Assembly: GCA_016707175.1 (NCBI GenBank)
Contig: JADJIB010000005.1
Coordinates: 124,001 to 188,000 of the forward strand
DNA: 64,000 nt
Reading direction: 5' to 3'
From: Candidatus Phosphoribacter hodrii
Lineage (GTDB): Bacteria > Actinomycetota > Actinomycetes > Actinomycetales > Dermatophilaceae
Of this stretch, positions 53,775 through 63,900 are shown piece by piece; positions within the stretch are counted from its first letter, which is position 1; every line of letters begins with the position of its first letter. The notes beneath the pieces were generated by a model, which was given only the letters and a program-made list of their open reading frames with translations, had not been told where the DNA came from and did not search any database. Both the position numbers and the translations under genes were made by a program.

Positions 53775-56272
53775 GGGGACACCCCAGCCGGGAGGGCGAC
53801 GACCATGGTGAGGCCACCGCCGGGAGTTTCCTCCGCGGTGAGCGTCCCGCCCATCGCTTCGGCCAGCCCGCGCGCGACGGCCAGCCCGAGACCGACGCCG
53901 CTCCCCCCAGAGTCGGTATGCCGTTGGAAAGGTTGGAAGGCCGGCTCGCGCATCGCCTCGGGAATCCCCGGGCCCGAGTCGATCACTCGAAGTTGCACCT
54001 CGTCCCGTATCCGACTGGTTGTCACCCGGATCTTCGCTGGGTCGTCATGGTGACGCATGGCGTTCTCGACAAGGTTGCTGAGCACCCGGTCCAGGAGGCC
54101 GGGGTCGGCCTCGGCATACCTCGCTCCCTCGCCCAGGGTCCAGGTGACCCGTCCGGTGGCGGCCGACCCGATGATCGCGGCCGGCACGATCTCGCCGAGG
54201 TCGGTGAGCCGCGGGTGCGCCACGAGCGCGCCGACCTGGAGGCGGGACATATCCAGGAGGTTCCCGATCAGAGACTCCAGCCGGTCGGCCGAGTCGTCGA
54301 TCGCCTCCTCGAGCTCGGCTCGGTCCTCGGGGCTGAACTCGACTTCATGACTGCGCAGGCTGCCGATAGCCGCCTTGATCCCTGCCAACGGGGTGCGCAG
54401 GTCGTGGGACACCGCGGACAGCAGCGCGGTCCGGGCCTTGTTGTCCCGGGTCAGGTGCTCCGCGCTGCGCGCCTGATCCTGTAGGGCGCGGCGCGCGAGG
54501 ATGGCTCCGGCGTGGGCGGAGTATGCCGCGAGCAGCCGCTTGCGCTCGGCAGGCACCGGCCCTCCGGTGAGGATGAGGTCGTGCTCCTCGTCCACGGCCT
54601 CGGTGGTCGTGGCGCCGCCGCTGAGGTCGAACCCATCGGTGGCCGCGATGACCGAGTCCGGCTCGTCCTTCGTCCGGCGGCGGACGACGGCTGCCCCGGT
54701 GACACCGAACATGTCGATCGCGCGGCTCAGCAGGAGCGCGAGCTGCTCGGTCGATCCCAACAACGTGTGGGTCAACTCCGCGAGGGCGGCAGACTCCTGC
54801 TGCGCGGCCAACGCCGTCTCCGCCCGGCGGGAACTGCGGTGCACGACCAGCGATACGGCTGCCGCCACAACGATGAACAGGGCCAAGGCCAGGGCGTTCT
54901 CGGGCGCCGCGATCGTCAAGTTCCCGATCGGCGGGGTGAAGAACCAGTTCACGGTGAGTGAGGAGATGACGGCGGTGACGATCGCCGGGGCCATCCCACC
55001 GATCAGCGACGCAACGATGGTGTGCACGAGGTAGAGCTGGACAACGAGGGGCAGCCCCAGGGGCTGGCCGAGTCGAGCATCGAGCTGCCATAGGACGGCC
55101 GTGAGGACGGCCCCGCCGACAACCCCCCAGGCATAGCCCTCGACCACGCGCCGGCGGGCCAGCGGCGCCCGCGCGACGTACGCGTGCCGGGTGCCGGCGG
55201 CGCTATGCGTGACGACGTGGACGTCGATGTCACCAGATCCCTCGATGACCGGGGCCGCAACGCCAGGTCGGACGAGCGCCCGCCACCATGGCCGGCGGCT
55301 GGCACCGACGAGGATCGTCGAGGCGTTCTCGGCGCGAGCGAACTGGAGGATGGCGCGCGCGCGGTCTTCGCCGGAGATCGTGTGGAACGTGCCGCCGACC
55401 TCCTCGACCATGCGTCGCACTTTGGCGAGGGCTTCGACAGGCGCGCCAGCCAGCCCGTCGGCTCGCGCGACGTAAAGGACGACGAGCTCACCACCTGCTC
55501 CGCGCGCTGCAATCCGGGCTCCCCGTCGGACGAGGGCCTCGGATTCCGGGCCGCCGGAGACCGCGACGACGATCCGTTCGCGGGTGGGCCAGGTGGCGTC
55601 GATGTCGTGGGCATGTCGATAGAGGTCCAGCCCCTCGTCGACCCGGTCGGCAAGCCAGAGGAGCGCGAGCTCCCGCAAGGCGGCGAGGTTGCCGACCCGG
55701 AAGTAGTGCGACAGGGCGGCGTCGACCTTGTCAGATTTGTAGACGTTGCCGTGGGCCATCCGACGGCGCAGTGCTTCGGGCGACATATCGACGAGTTCGA
55801 TCTGGTCGGCGGCTCGGACGACGGCGTCGGGCACCCGCTCCTGCTGGACGATCCCGGTGATGTCCTCGACGGCGTCGTTGAGCGACTCCAGGTGCTGGAT
55901 GTTCACCGTCGAGATCACGTCAATGCCGGCCGCCAGCAACGCCTCGATGTCCTGCCAGCGCTTGTGGTGCTCAGATCCGGGAGCGTTGGTGTGGGCGAGT
56001 TCGTCGACCAGCACCACCTGCGGGTGACGGGCCAGCACCGCAGGGAGGTCCATCTCGGTGATCGTCGCCCCGCGGTGCGGAACCGTGCGGCGCGGCACGA
56101 TCTCAAGGCCGTCGAGCATCGCCGCGGTGTGAGCGCGATCGTGAGTCTCGACGACCCCGACAACGACATCCGTGCCACGAGCCTTGCGTCGGGCACCCTC
56201 CGAAAGCATGGCGACCGTCTTACCGACCCCGGGGGCAGCCCCGAGGTAGATCCGCAGTCGGCCGCGTGCCAT
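53771..56272 (-). CDS. kdpD: KdpD sensor histidine kinase
   Basis: The N-terminal KdpD domain has Walker A GAAPGVGKTVAML and VLVDELAHTNAPGSEHHKRW. A USP-like domain lies at about residues 250-360, four membrane helices (DUF4118) near 390-480, then GAF, HisKA with His in LLSAVSHDLRTPLAGIKAAI, and HATPase with SNLVENAMRHH and SGGSGVGLGLAVARGL. The 833-residue length is normal. It senses low K+ and turgor and phosphorylates KdpE. Confidence 0.95.
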   Translation of the reverse strand: MARGRLRIYLGAAPGVGKTVAMLSEGARRKARGTDVVVGVVETHDRAHTAAMLDGLEIVPRRTVPHRGATITEMDLPAVLARHPQVVLVDELAHTNAPGSEHHKRWQDIEALLAAGIDVISTVNIQHLESLNDAVEDITGIVQQERVPDAVVRAADQIELVDMSPEALRRRMAHGNVYKSDKVDAALSHYFRVGNLAALRELALLWLADRVDEGLDLYRHAHDIDATWPTRERIVVAVSGGPESEALVRRGARIAARGAGGELVVLYVARADGLAGAPVEALAKVRRMVEEVGGTFHTISGEDRARAILQFARAENASTILVGASRRPWWRALVRPGVAAPVIEGSGDIDVHVVTHSAAGTRHAYVARAPLARRRVVEGYAWGVVGGAVLTAVLWQLDARLGQPLGLPLVVQLYLVHTIVASLIGGMAPAIVTAVISSLTVNWFFTPPIGNLTIAAPENALALALFIVVAAAVSLVVHRSSRRAETALAAQQESAALAELTHTLLGSTEQLALLLSRAIDMFGVTGAAVVRRRTKDEPDSVIAATDGFDLSGGATTTEAVDEEHDLILTGGPVPAERKRLLAAYSAHAGAILARRALQDQARSAEHLTRDNKARTALLSAVSHDLRTPLAGIKAAIGSLRSHEVEFSPEDRAELEEAIDDSADRLESLIGNLLDMSRLQVGALVAHPRLTDLGEIVPAAIIGSAATGRVTWTLGEGARYAEADPGLLDRVLSNLVENAMRHHDDPAKIRVTTSRIRDEVQLRVIDSGPGIPEAMREPAFQPFQRHTDSGGSGVGLGLAVARGLAEAMGGTLTAEETPGGGLTMVVALPAGVSP

Positions 56273-56295
56273 GGTGTCGATTGTCCCGTATGCCG

Positions 56296-56871
56296 TCAGC
56301 GCCCGAGGGTGGCGAGGGCCGCGTTGAGGGTGGTGACGTTGACGCGATCAGCGCCGAGGAAGCCGAGCTCCCCGGATGTCATGTTCGCGTCGATCAGTCG
56401 TTGCACCTGCTCAACGGTCATCCCGCGGGCGGCGGCGACCCTGGGCGCCTGCCATGCGGCATACGCCGGGGAGATATGCGGGTCCAAGCCGCTGGCGCTG
56501 GTGGTGAGGGCGTCAGCGGGGATCGGACCGGCGGGCGCCAACGGGTTGACCGCGCGGAGGTCGGCTGCGCGCGCCGCAAGATCGGCTGACAACTCGGCAG
56601 CGGACGGGCCCCAGTTGCTGCCGCCGCTGGTCTCCCCCGAGTAGTCCGACACCGACGGTCGGGCCCGGAACCACTGCGGTTCGACCGTGGCCTGACCCAG
56701 CAGCACCGAACCCGCGGGCCGACCGTCAATCATGACGAGCGAACCGGTAGCCCGATCAGGCATCGCCAAGGCGAGGGCGGTCATGCCCAGCGGGTAGGCG
56801 ACACCGAGGAGGACGGTGAGGACGAGGAGGGCGCGGGTCGCAGCCCACAACTGTCTGGTCATGGCTGTCAC
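56296..56871 (-). CDS. kdpC: K+-transporting ATPase subunit C
   Basis: KdpC has one N-terminal membrane helix (LLVLTVLLGVAYPLGMTALA) and a periplasmic domain with VQRLIDANMTSGELGFLGAD near the end. It stabilises the KdpFABC complex. Length 191 residues is normal. ATG 56871 overlaps the kdpB stop by 4 bp and it is followed by kdpD 23 bases on. Confidence 0.94.
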   Translation of the reverse strand: MTAMTRQLWAATRALLVLTVLLGVAYPLGMTALALAMPDRATGSLVMIDGRPAGSVLLGQATVEPQWFRARPSVSDYSGETSGGSNWGPSAAELSADLAARAADLRAVNPLAPAGPIPADALTTSASGLDPHISPAYAAWQAPRVAAARGMTVEQVQRLIDANMTSGELGFLGADRVNVTTLNAALATLGR

Positions 56872-58952
56872 GACAATCCGGGGACGAGGGAAACGAGCAG
56901 GTCGATGGCCTTGATGCCAAGGAACGGCGTCAGGACGCCGCCAAGGCCGTAGATGATCAGGTTGCGTCGCAGCAGGGCCGCCGCGCTGAGCGGTCGATAG
57001 GCCACACCCTTGAGCGACAAGGGGATCAGGGCGACGATGACCAACGCGTTGAAGATGACCGCGGACAGCATCGCTGACTGCGGGGAGTGCAGCCGCATGA
57101 CGTTGAGCGCCGCGAGCCCGGGGAAGGTGCTGACGAACATGGCGGGGATGATCGCGAAGTACTTAGCGATGTCATTGGCGATCGAGAAGGTGGTCAACGC
57201 TCCGCGGGTGATCAGCAACTGCTTGCCGATACCGACGATGTCGATGAGCTTGGTCGGATCCGAATCGAGGTCCACCATGTTTCCGGCTTCCTTGGCCGCC
57301 GAGGTTCCGGTGTTCATCGCCACGCCGACGTCGGCCTGCGCAAGCGCCGGAGCGTCATTCGTGCCGTCGCCGGTCATCGCGACGAGACGGCCGCCCTCCT
57401 GCTCAGCCTTGATGAGGGCCATCTTGTCCTCGGGCGTGGCCTCGGCGAGAAAGTCGTCCACCCCGGCCTCCTTGGCGATCGCCGCGGCGGTGAGGGGGTT
57501 GTCGCCGGTGATCATCACCGTGCGGATGCCCATCTGACGCAACTGCGCGAACCGCTCGGCCATGCCTGGCTTGACGATGTCCTTGAGGAAGATCACGCCG
57601 AGTTGCCGGGGCGCCGTCCCCGGCTCTTGGATGGCAACGACCAGCGGGGTTCCGCCCGCATTGCTGATCTCGTCGACCCGGTCATCGACATCGTGTGCCA
57701 TGTGGCCACCCTCGTCATGCACCCACCGGGCCAACGCGCTCCCGGCGCCCTTGCGCACGCGCGTTCCCGTAGCGACGTCGACCCCGGACATGCGGGTCTG
57801 CGCCGTGAACGGAACGAACTGGGCGCCGTCCCGCAGGAGATCGGCGGCGGAACCCACTTCGCCCGTGAGGCCCTCCGCGAGCGCGTAATCGACGATCGAC
57901 CGTCCCTCAGGCGTCTCGTCGGCCAGCGAGGAGAGGTATGCCGCGCGCAACAGTTCCTCACGCGTCGCCCCTTCGACCGGAAGGACGTCAGAGGCCCGGC
58001 GATTGCCGAAGGTGATCGTCCCCGTCTTGTCCAGCAGCAGGGTCGACACGTCACCGGCCGCCTCGACGGCGCGGCCGGACATGGCCAACACGTTGCGTTG
58101 GACCAGCCGGTCCATCCCGGCGATGCCGATGGCCGACAGCAGCGCACCGATGGTGGTGGGGATGAGGCAGACGAGGAGGGCGACCAGCACAACGAGCGAC
58201 AGGCGCCCGCCGGAGTAAATGGCCATCGGTTGGAGGGCGATGACCGCCAGGACGAAGATCAACGTGAGGACGGTCAACAGGATCCCGAGGGCGATCTCGT
58301 TCGGCGTCTTCTGCCTCGCTGCGCCTTCCACCAGCGCGATCATCCGGTCGATGAAGGTCTCGCCCGGCTTGCTCGTGATCTGGACGACGATCCGGTCCGA
58401 CAGCACCGTCGTGCCGCCCGTGACCGCGCAGCGGTCGCCGCCGGATTCGCGGATCACGGGGGCGGACTCGCCGGTGATGGCCGACTCGTCGACGGTCGCG
58501 ACGCCGTCGATGACGTCGCCGTCTCCAGGGATCACCTGGCCCGCCTCGACGACGACTCGGTCGCCCAGCCGAAGCTCGTTGCCAGAGATCTGCTCCTCCG
58601 TCCCGTCATCGAGCAGTCGCCGGGCCGTGGTCGTGGTGCGGGTCTGGCGGAGAGTCGCCGCTTGCGCTTTGCCTCGGCCCTCAGCGATTGCCTCCGCGAG
58701 GTTGGCGAAGACGATCGTCGCCCACAGCCACAGGGTGATGGAGATCGCGAAGGCGCTGGGCTGCAGCATGGACAGCACCGTCGTCAAGACCGAGCCGATC
58801 CAGACGACAAAGATCACCGGCTGACGGACCAGGTGTCGAGGGTCGAGTTTGGCCAGTGCCTGGGGCAGGTTCTCCAAGGCCTGGGCAGTGAGCGGCTTGC
58901 GGGCCGGCCCCTGGTGTCCGTCGTGGTGGTGCGGTCGAAGCGTGGTCGTCAT
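56868..58952 (-). CDS. kdpB: K+-transporting ATPase subunit B
   Basis: KdpB is the P-type ATPase subunit. DKTGTITFGNRRA carries the phosphorylated Asp; GESAPVIRESGGD (TGES equivalent) and TGDGTNDAPALAQADVGVAM (hinge) are present. Length 694 is normal. The start at ATG 58952 overlaps the kdpA stop; a longer frame runs back into kdpA but has no family similarity. His-rich residues 7-13 are unusual but harmless. Confidence 0.95.
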   Translation of the reverse strand: MTTTLRPHHHDGHQGPARKPLTAQALENLPQALAKLDPRHLVRQPVIFVVWIGSVLTTVLSMLQPSAFAISITLWLWATIVFANLAEAIAEGRGKAQAATLRQTRTTTTARRLLDDGTEEQISGNELRLGDRVVVEAGQVIPGDGDVIDGVATVDESAITGESAPVIRESGGDRCAVTGGTTVLSDRIVVQITSKPGETFIDRMIALVEGAARQKTPNEIALGILLTVLTLIFVLAVIALQPMAIYSGGRLSLVVLVALLVCLIPTTIGALLSAIGIAGMDRLVQRNVLAMSGRAVEAAGDVSTLLLDKTGTITFGNRRASDVLPVEGATREELLRAAYLSSLADETPEGRSIVDYALAEGLTGEVGSAADLLRDGAQFVPFTAQTRMSGVDVATGTRVRKGAGSALARWVHDEGGHMAHDVDDRVDEISNAGGTPLVVAIQEPGTAPRQLGVIFLKDIVKPGMAERFAQLRQMGIRTVMITGDNPLTAAAIAKEAGVDDFLAEATPEDKMALIKAEQEGGRLVAMTGDGTNDAPALAQADVGVAMNTGTSAAKEAGNMVDLDSDPTKLIDIVGIGKQLLITRGALTTFSIANDIAKYFAIIPAMFVSTFPGLAALNVMRLHSPQSAMLSAVIFNALVIVALIPLSLKGVAYRPLSAAALLRRNLIIYGLGGVLTPFLGIKAIDLLVSLVPGLS

Positions 58953-60595
58953 GAGAGAGCCTCCGCCAGAGGGCCAAGCGCCAGGGCCGGGAAGAAGGTC
59001 AACGCGGCGAGGACGAGGACGATGCCGGTCAGCAGGGTCGCGAACAAGGGAGTGTGGGTGGGCATCGTGCCCTCCGTCACGGGGCGGCGCTTCTGCCGGG
59101 CGAGGCTGCCTGCCAGCGCCAGGGTGAAGGCGATGATCCCGAACCGCGCGACGAACATGCAGAACCCCAGTGAGAGGTTGAGCCAGGGCTGGTCGGCCGA
59201 GAGGCCTGCGAACGCCGAGCCGTTGTTGTTGGCCGCCGAGGTGTAGGCGTAGAGCATCTCCGACAGCCCGTGCGACCCGCTGTTGAGCAGGGCGTCTCGG
59301 GCGGCCGGGATCAGCAGCGACGCACCGGTGAAGAGCAGGGCGAGGGCCGGCATCGTCACCGAGGCGAGCGCGGCATACGTGATCTCGCGGCGGCCGATCG
59401 CCTTGCCGAGGAGTTCGGGCGTGCGGCCGACCATCAGGCCAGCGATGAACACGGTGATGATGACCATGACGAGCATCCCGTAGAGCCCCGTGCCGACCCC
59501 ACCGGGGGACACCTCGCCCAACTGCATGTTGACCATGAGCAGGCCACCCCCGAGCGGGCTGTACGACTCGTGCATCGAATTGACCGCACCCGTCGAGGTG
59601 CTGGTCGTCGCCGCCCCAAAGATGGCCGAGGGCACGATCCCGAATCGCATCTCCTTGCCCTCCAACGAGCCCGCGACGCCGACTGCGGCGGCCCTCTCGG
59701 CCCACGTCGTGAGGGTGACCGAGACCGCGAACAATCCAGCCATCACCGCTGTGACGACAGCGCCCTGGCGACGGTCGCCGACCATCCGGCCGTAGGTCCA
59801 TGGCAGGGCGAAGGGGATCAACAGGATGAGGACGATCTGGAGGAGATTGGTCCACCCGTTCGGATTCTCGAAGGGGTGCGCCGAGTTGGCGTTGAAGAAG
59901 CCGCCGCCGTTGGTGCCAACGAGCTTGATCGCCTCTTGGCTGGCGACGGGGCCGCCCTGGACGGCCTGCTGCTGACCGGCGAGGGTCGTGATCGTCTGCG
60001 GGGCATCAAGATTCTGGATGACGCCACCGACGAGCAAGAGCACGGCGGCGATCGCCGCGATCGGCAGGAGCAGCCGCACGCAGGCCCGGGTCAGGTCGAC
60101 CCAGAAGTTGCCGAGTCGGTCGGCGCCCTGCCTGGCAATGCCGCGCATGAGCGCCGCGGCGACGGCGAGGCCGGTGGCGGCCGACACGAAGTTCTGGACG
60201 GTGAGACCCACCATCTGGACGGTGTGGCCGGCACCAGCCTCACCGGCATACGACTGCCAGTTGGTGTTGGTCGTGAACGAGATCGCCGTGTTGAGGGCGG
60301 TGTGCCAGTTCTGGCCGCGGCCCATGCCCCACGGGAGCCAGCCCTGGACGAGGATGAGCAGCCAGAGGAAGGCCACCGACACCACGCCGAAGGCCAGCAC
60401 GCTCACCGCGTAGACCGACGAGCGCTGTTCGGAGCGCGGATCGACACCGACGAGTCGGTAGACGAGGCGTTCCATCCTCCAGTCGCGTTCATCGGTGAAG
60501 ATCCGATACATCCACTCGCCGAGCGGCACGTGCGCCAGAGCGAGGATGAGGGCCACCGTCGTCACATAGAGGACGGCCTGCAGGGTGGGGCTCAC
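58949..60595 (-). CDS. kdpA: K+-transporting ATPase subunit A
   Basis: KdpA is the K+-selective membrane subunit with channel-like pore motifs: SFTTNTNWQSYAGEAGAGHT, GTNGGGFFNANSAHPFENPN, and FGAATTSTSTGAVNSMHESY. The 548 residues give about ten helices. The first motif contains the K+-binding filter region. The start GTG/ATG at 60595 lies 6 bases after kdpF. Confidence 0.95.
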   Translation of the reverse strand: MSPTLQAVLYVTTVALILALAHVPLGEWMYRIFTDERDWRMERLVYRLVGVDPRSEQRSSVYAVSVLAFGVVSVAFLWLLILVQGWLPWGMGRGQNWHTALNTAISFTTNTNWQSYAGEAGAGHTVQMVGLTVQNFVSAATGLAVAAALMRGIARQGADRLGNFWVDLTRACVRLLLPIAAIAAVLLLVGGVIQNLDAPQTITTLAGQQQAVQGGPVASQEAIKLVGTNGGGFFNANSAHPFENPNGWTNLLQIVLILLIPFALPWTYGRMVGDRRQGAVVTAVMAGLFAVSVTLTTWAERAAAVGVAGSLEGKEMRFGIVPSAIFGAATTSTSTGAVNSMHESYSPLGGGLLMVNMQLGEVSPGGVGTGLYGMLVMVIITVFIAGLMVGRTPELLGKAIGRREITYAALASVTMPALALLFTGASLLIPAARDALLNSGSHGLSEMLYAYTSAANNNGSAFAGLSADQPWLNLSLGFCMFVARFGIIAFTLALAGSLARQKRRPVTEGTMPTHTPLFATLLTGIVLVLAALTFFPALALGPLAEALS

Positions 60596-60601
60596 CTCGA
60601 C

Positions 60602-60688
60602 TCAGAACCTCTCGGGGCGCGCGAGCGCGTAGAGCAAATAGCCGACGAGGCTCAAGCCGATGACGAGCCCGACGATGTCTTCTGCCAT
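60602..60688 (-). CDS. kdpF: KdpF small subunit
   Basis: A 28-residue single-helix protein, MAEDIVGLVIGLSLVGYLLY followed by ALARPERF, matches the KdpF signature (GYLLYALxRPERF). It stabilises the KdpABC complex. ATG 60688 has a GGGGG ribosome-binding site. Six bases separate it from kdpA. A longer frame from 60898 exists but is upstream noise. Confidence 0.9.
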   Translation of the reverse strand: MAEDIVGLVIGLSLVGYLLYALARPERF

Positions 60689-60748
60689 GCCCCCAAGTGC
60701 ATCCGACCGGATCCGGCGCTCCGCCGACAGCAAGGAGCTCCTAGCGCT

Positions 60749-60766
60749 TCTTGACACGATCTTGAC
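60749..60766. promoter_or_regulatory. TTGAC direct repeat upstream of kdpF
   Basis: TTGAC occurs at 60751-60755 and 60762-60766, 11 bases apart (one helical turn), 60-80 bases upstream of kdpF on the minus-strand side. Tandem half-sites at helical spacing are what KdpE dimers bind in other bacteria, so this is a candidate KdpE site. The gap 60689-60930 also holds the divergent large gene's leader. Confidence 0.4.
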
Positions 60767-60930
60767 GGCCCCACTGGCAACGGGTCGACCCGGCCGAGAG
60801 GGCTGCAAGAGGAAATCGAGAGGCAATCCGGGCATTCGGCGCGCGCCTCGCACTGGTCTGTGCTCCACTAGGACCCACGACGCCCCGGCGTTGTCCACGC
60901 TCGAACTTCCAACTCTCCCAAGGAAGTGCC

Positions 60931-63900
60931 ATGGCGTTGTGGGACGAGCTGCCTTCTGCGCTCCGAGACTCAGGCGAGCTTGACGGTCTACGTCCGCTGC
61001 TCGACGGGCTGACCGGCACCGGCCCGGTCGAGACCACCGAACCCGACGGGACGTGGTCGACCTATACCGCGACCCAGGACCTCACCGGGCCGTTGGCCCT
61101 CGACCCGCGGACGGGCGGCTTCAGCAGCTCCAGCGGCTCGACGGGCACCCCGATCGAGTTCCCGGACCCCCGGGTGACGGTCGAGTTGGGCCTGCACCTC
61201 ACCGGTCCCGGCGGCACCATGGACGGCGGCTGGCGGGTCATCCTGCACGCCCCGTCCCTGCGGATCCGGATGCCGTTCCTGCGCGGCGCGATGCTCGATT
61301 CCTTCGGGCACCTGCGCTTCGACGCGGCCAACCCGATCGTCCGGTTCACCCTGCCCGCGTTGCGGGTTCGGGTGCAGCAACTCTCCGGCGCAGCCGTCGG
61401 CGTCGACCTGCTCTCGGCGACCACGGCCGGCCCTGCGGTCGACCAGGTCTATGAATTCATCCGGATGGAACCGCCCTACGCCCTCGTCGGCCCGTCCGAC
61501 ACCGTCGGGTTCGCCTTCCGCACGGCGGTCCTCGACCTGTCCGGGACCGCGGGCCCGAGCGGCGTGCCCGCCGGCGCCCGGGCGATGCCGAGCAACTGGC
61601 AGGGCCTCTTCCTGCCCGATGTCCGCCTGTTCGTCGCGCCCGAAGGGCTCGACGGCCTCTCGGTCATGGCCGGCGTGGAGAACCTCTGGATCGGCATTGG
61701 CGTCCATGAAGGCGTCACCGGGCTCTTCGAGGCCGAGGTCGTCAACCGCGGCCACGCCCCCGCGATCGTCGTGCGATTCGTCACCGAAGCGGGCCAACAG
61801 ATCGGCTTCACCGGAGACTCCGCGCAACTCCCCGAGCACACCACGGTGTATGCCGAGTCGTCCGGCGGGCTCGGCGCCTACGCCGTGTCGATCACCGTCA
61901 ACGGCGTCCGCACCGACGACGACCGCGCGCCCGTCACCACGCCACCCGCCGGGTCGATCTCGGTCGCCGTCGCCCTCACCGCGGTCGGCGGTGGACCCGT
62001 CGTCACGACGCGCACCATCACCGTGAGCCGCAGCGCGACGCCGGTGACGGCGGGCGCGAGCGGCACGCCGGTGACCGTGCGGACGACCTCGAGCGAGGCG
62101 GCATACCTCGTGCTGGTCGAGCCGAGCACCCCGACGAGCGCGCGGGTGCGCCTCTCGTCAGGGGCGGCGGCGACCTGGGCCTGGCCCGGCGGCACGATCA
62201 CCGGGACCGAGGCGGAGGTGCCGGTCGCGCAGGGGGCGACCGTCGCGGTCACCGCCGTCACCACGGCGGGACAGGTGCAGACCCTCGACGCCTACTACCT
62301 CTTCGACCGCCCCAAGGTCGCCGACGGCGATGCGTATGCCGTCAACCCCGCCAACACGCACATCGGCCCCGCGACCGACCGGACCCACCACTCGGCGAGC
62401 GCCCTGTTCATCGACCACGCGCGGACGCGCCTGTCGGTCATCGGTGCCGCGACGCAGCTGACGGTCAGCGGTTTTGCGTCCTACGAAGGGGACTCCACCA
62501 CCGCTCAGGAGCAACGCAACCGGGCCCTGTCGGCCCGACGGCGGGACGGCATGATCGCCGCCTTGCGCTCGGTGGGCTACACCAACGTCGTCGCCGGCAG
62601 CGCCGACGGCACCGCGGCTGCTCGGGCGGGGACATCGATCGATGGCCAGCCCGCGCCGGCCGCAGGCTCCGCGTCCTGGTGGCGCGCGCGGGCAGTCAGC
62701 GCCGACCCACCCGCCTCGATCACGGTCACCGGCGAGCTGACCCGACCCGCGCCCACCCCGCCAGCCCGCACCGACCCGACGCCGACCCGATCGCAGCCAC
62801 CGGACTGCTTCCACAAGATCGGCGTCCGCGTCGAGCTCGTGCGCAGCACGTTCGTGCGCTGCGAGATCTACGGCGAGTTCGACATCGAGACGGCCACCGA
62901 GGCGTCGCTGCGCCGCCGCGGCCAACCGGCGCTGCGCTCCGGTCCACGCAATGCGGCGGACGGCGTGTGCACCTTCCTCGTCCGACTGCGGATCGCCGAG
63001 GACCAGGGAGCGTGGGAGGTCAGCGGCGAGTTCCGGGCCAAGGAGGGCGACCTCGACGGCTTGGCCGAGATGACCGACAGCAACGCCAACCAAGTGGCCC
63101 TCGACATCCTCGGGGCCCTGTCGATCCTCGCGCCGCTCAGCGCGAGCGCCACTGAACTGTCACCGGCGGCCGGGGCGGTCGTCGCGTTGGGCTCGATCGC
63201 CCTCGGGGCCTCCGATCTGCTGCACACCCACCGGCTGACCCTGCGCGGGGCCGAAATCATCGTGTCGCAGGGCATCCTCGGCGCCGACGGGATCACCACG
63301 GTGTCCCAGCGGGGCACCCAGGTGACGGTGCTCGTCGACATCGAGGCGGCGTTCTCCTTCGACCTCACCCTCGTGCGGGTCGATCCGGCCCACCCGATCG
63401 TCACCCGCTACAAGGCCATCGGTCTGCGCTCCTCGTGGGACACCGTGCCAGCGGGTGGGGGCGGGGTCGACTACGTCCCCCTGCCGGTGTTCTTCCCCGA
63501 CCGGGGCTACACCCTGGACATCCCGGCGGGCAGCCTCACCGCCGCCCCGCCGCTGGACAACATCCTGCGGATCCTCGGCGTGCGGGTCAGCCGCGACAAC
63601 CCGACCTACCTCGAGGTCGAGGTCGGCCTCGGGCTGGACTTGGGCGTCATCACCATCGAGACCGTCCGGGTCCGCGCGCGGGTCGACGGCCCGCCGCTGG
63701 ACCTGCAGCTCACCAAGTTCGGTGCCAGCGTCGACATCCCCAACGTCCTCACCGGACGCGGCTATCTGTCCTTCGAGACGGGTGGCTTCTCCGGGTCGTT
63801 CGATCTGCAACTCATCCCGCTCAAGCTGCGCGCCACCGCCAGCCTCGCCGTGCGGCAGGCCGGCGGCGTCACCGGCGTGCTGCTGGGCATCGAGGTCGAG

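Larger units (their letters stand above)
2074..62339. repeat. dispersed octamer GTATGCCG / CGGCATAC, about 98 copies
   Basis: By hand count there are 51 copies on the plus strand and 47 on the minus strand, spread evenly at about one per 650 bases, inside genes and in gaps. With roughly 70 % GC the chance number is about two. Plus examples: 2533, 4193, 12060, 20322, 29940, 47329, 57936, 62332. Minus examples: 2074, 3483, 12046, 20366, 30986, 47347, 59369, 62099. It provides the ATG of the genes at 3488, 12062 and 25480. Confidence 0.9.

Noticed and set aside
58953..59855. A long N-terminal extension of KdpB
   Set aside because: It lies within kdpA in another frame; KdpB starts at 58952 with a 4-bp overlap.
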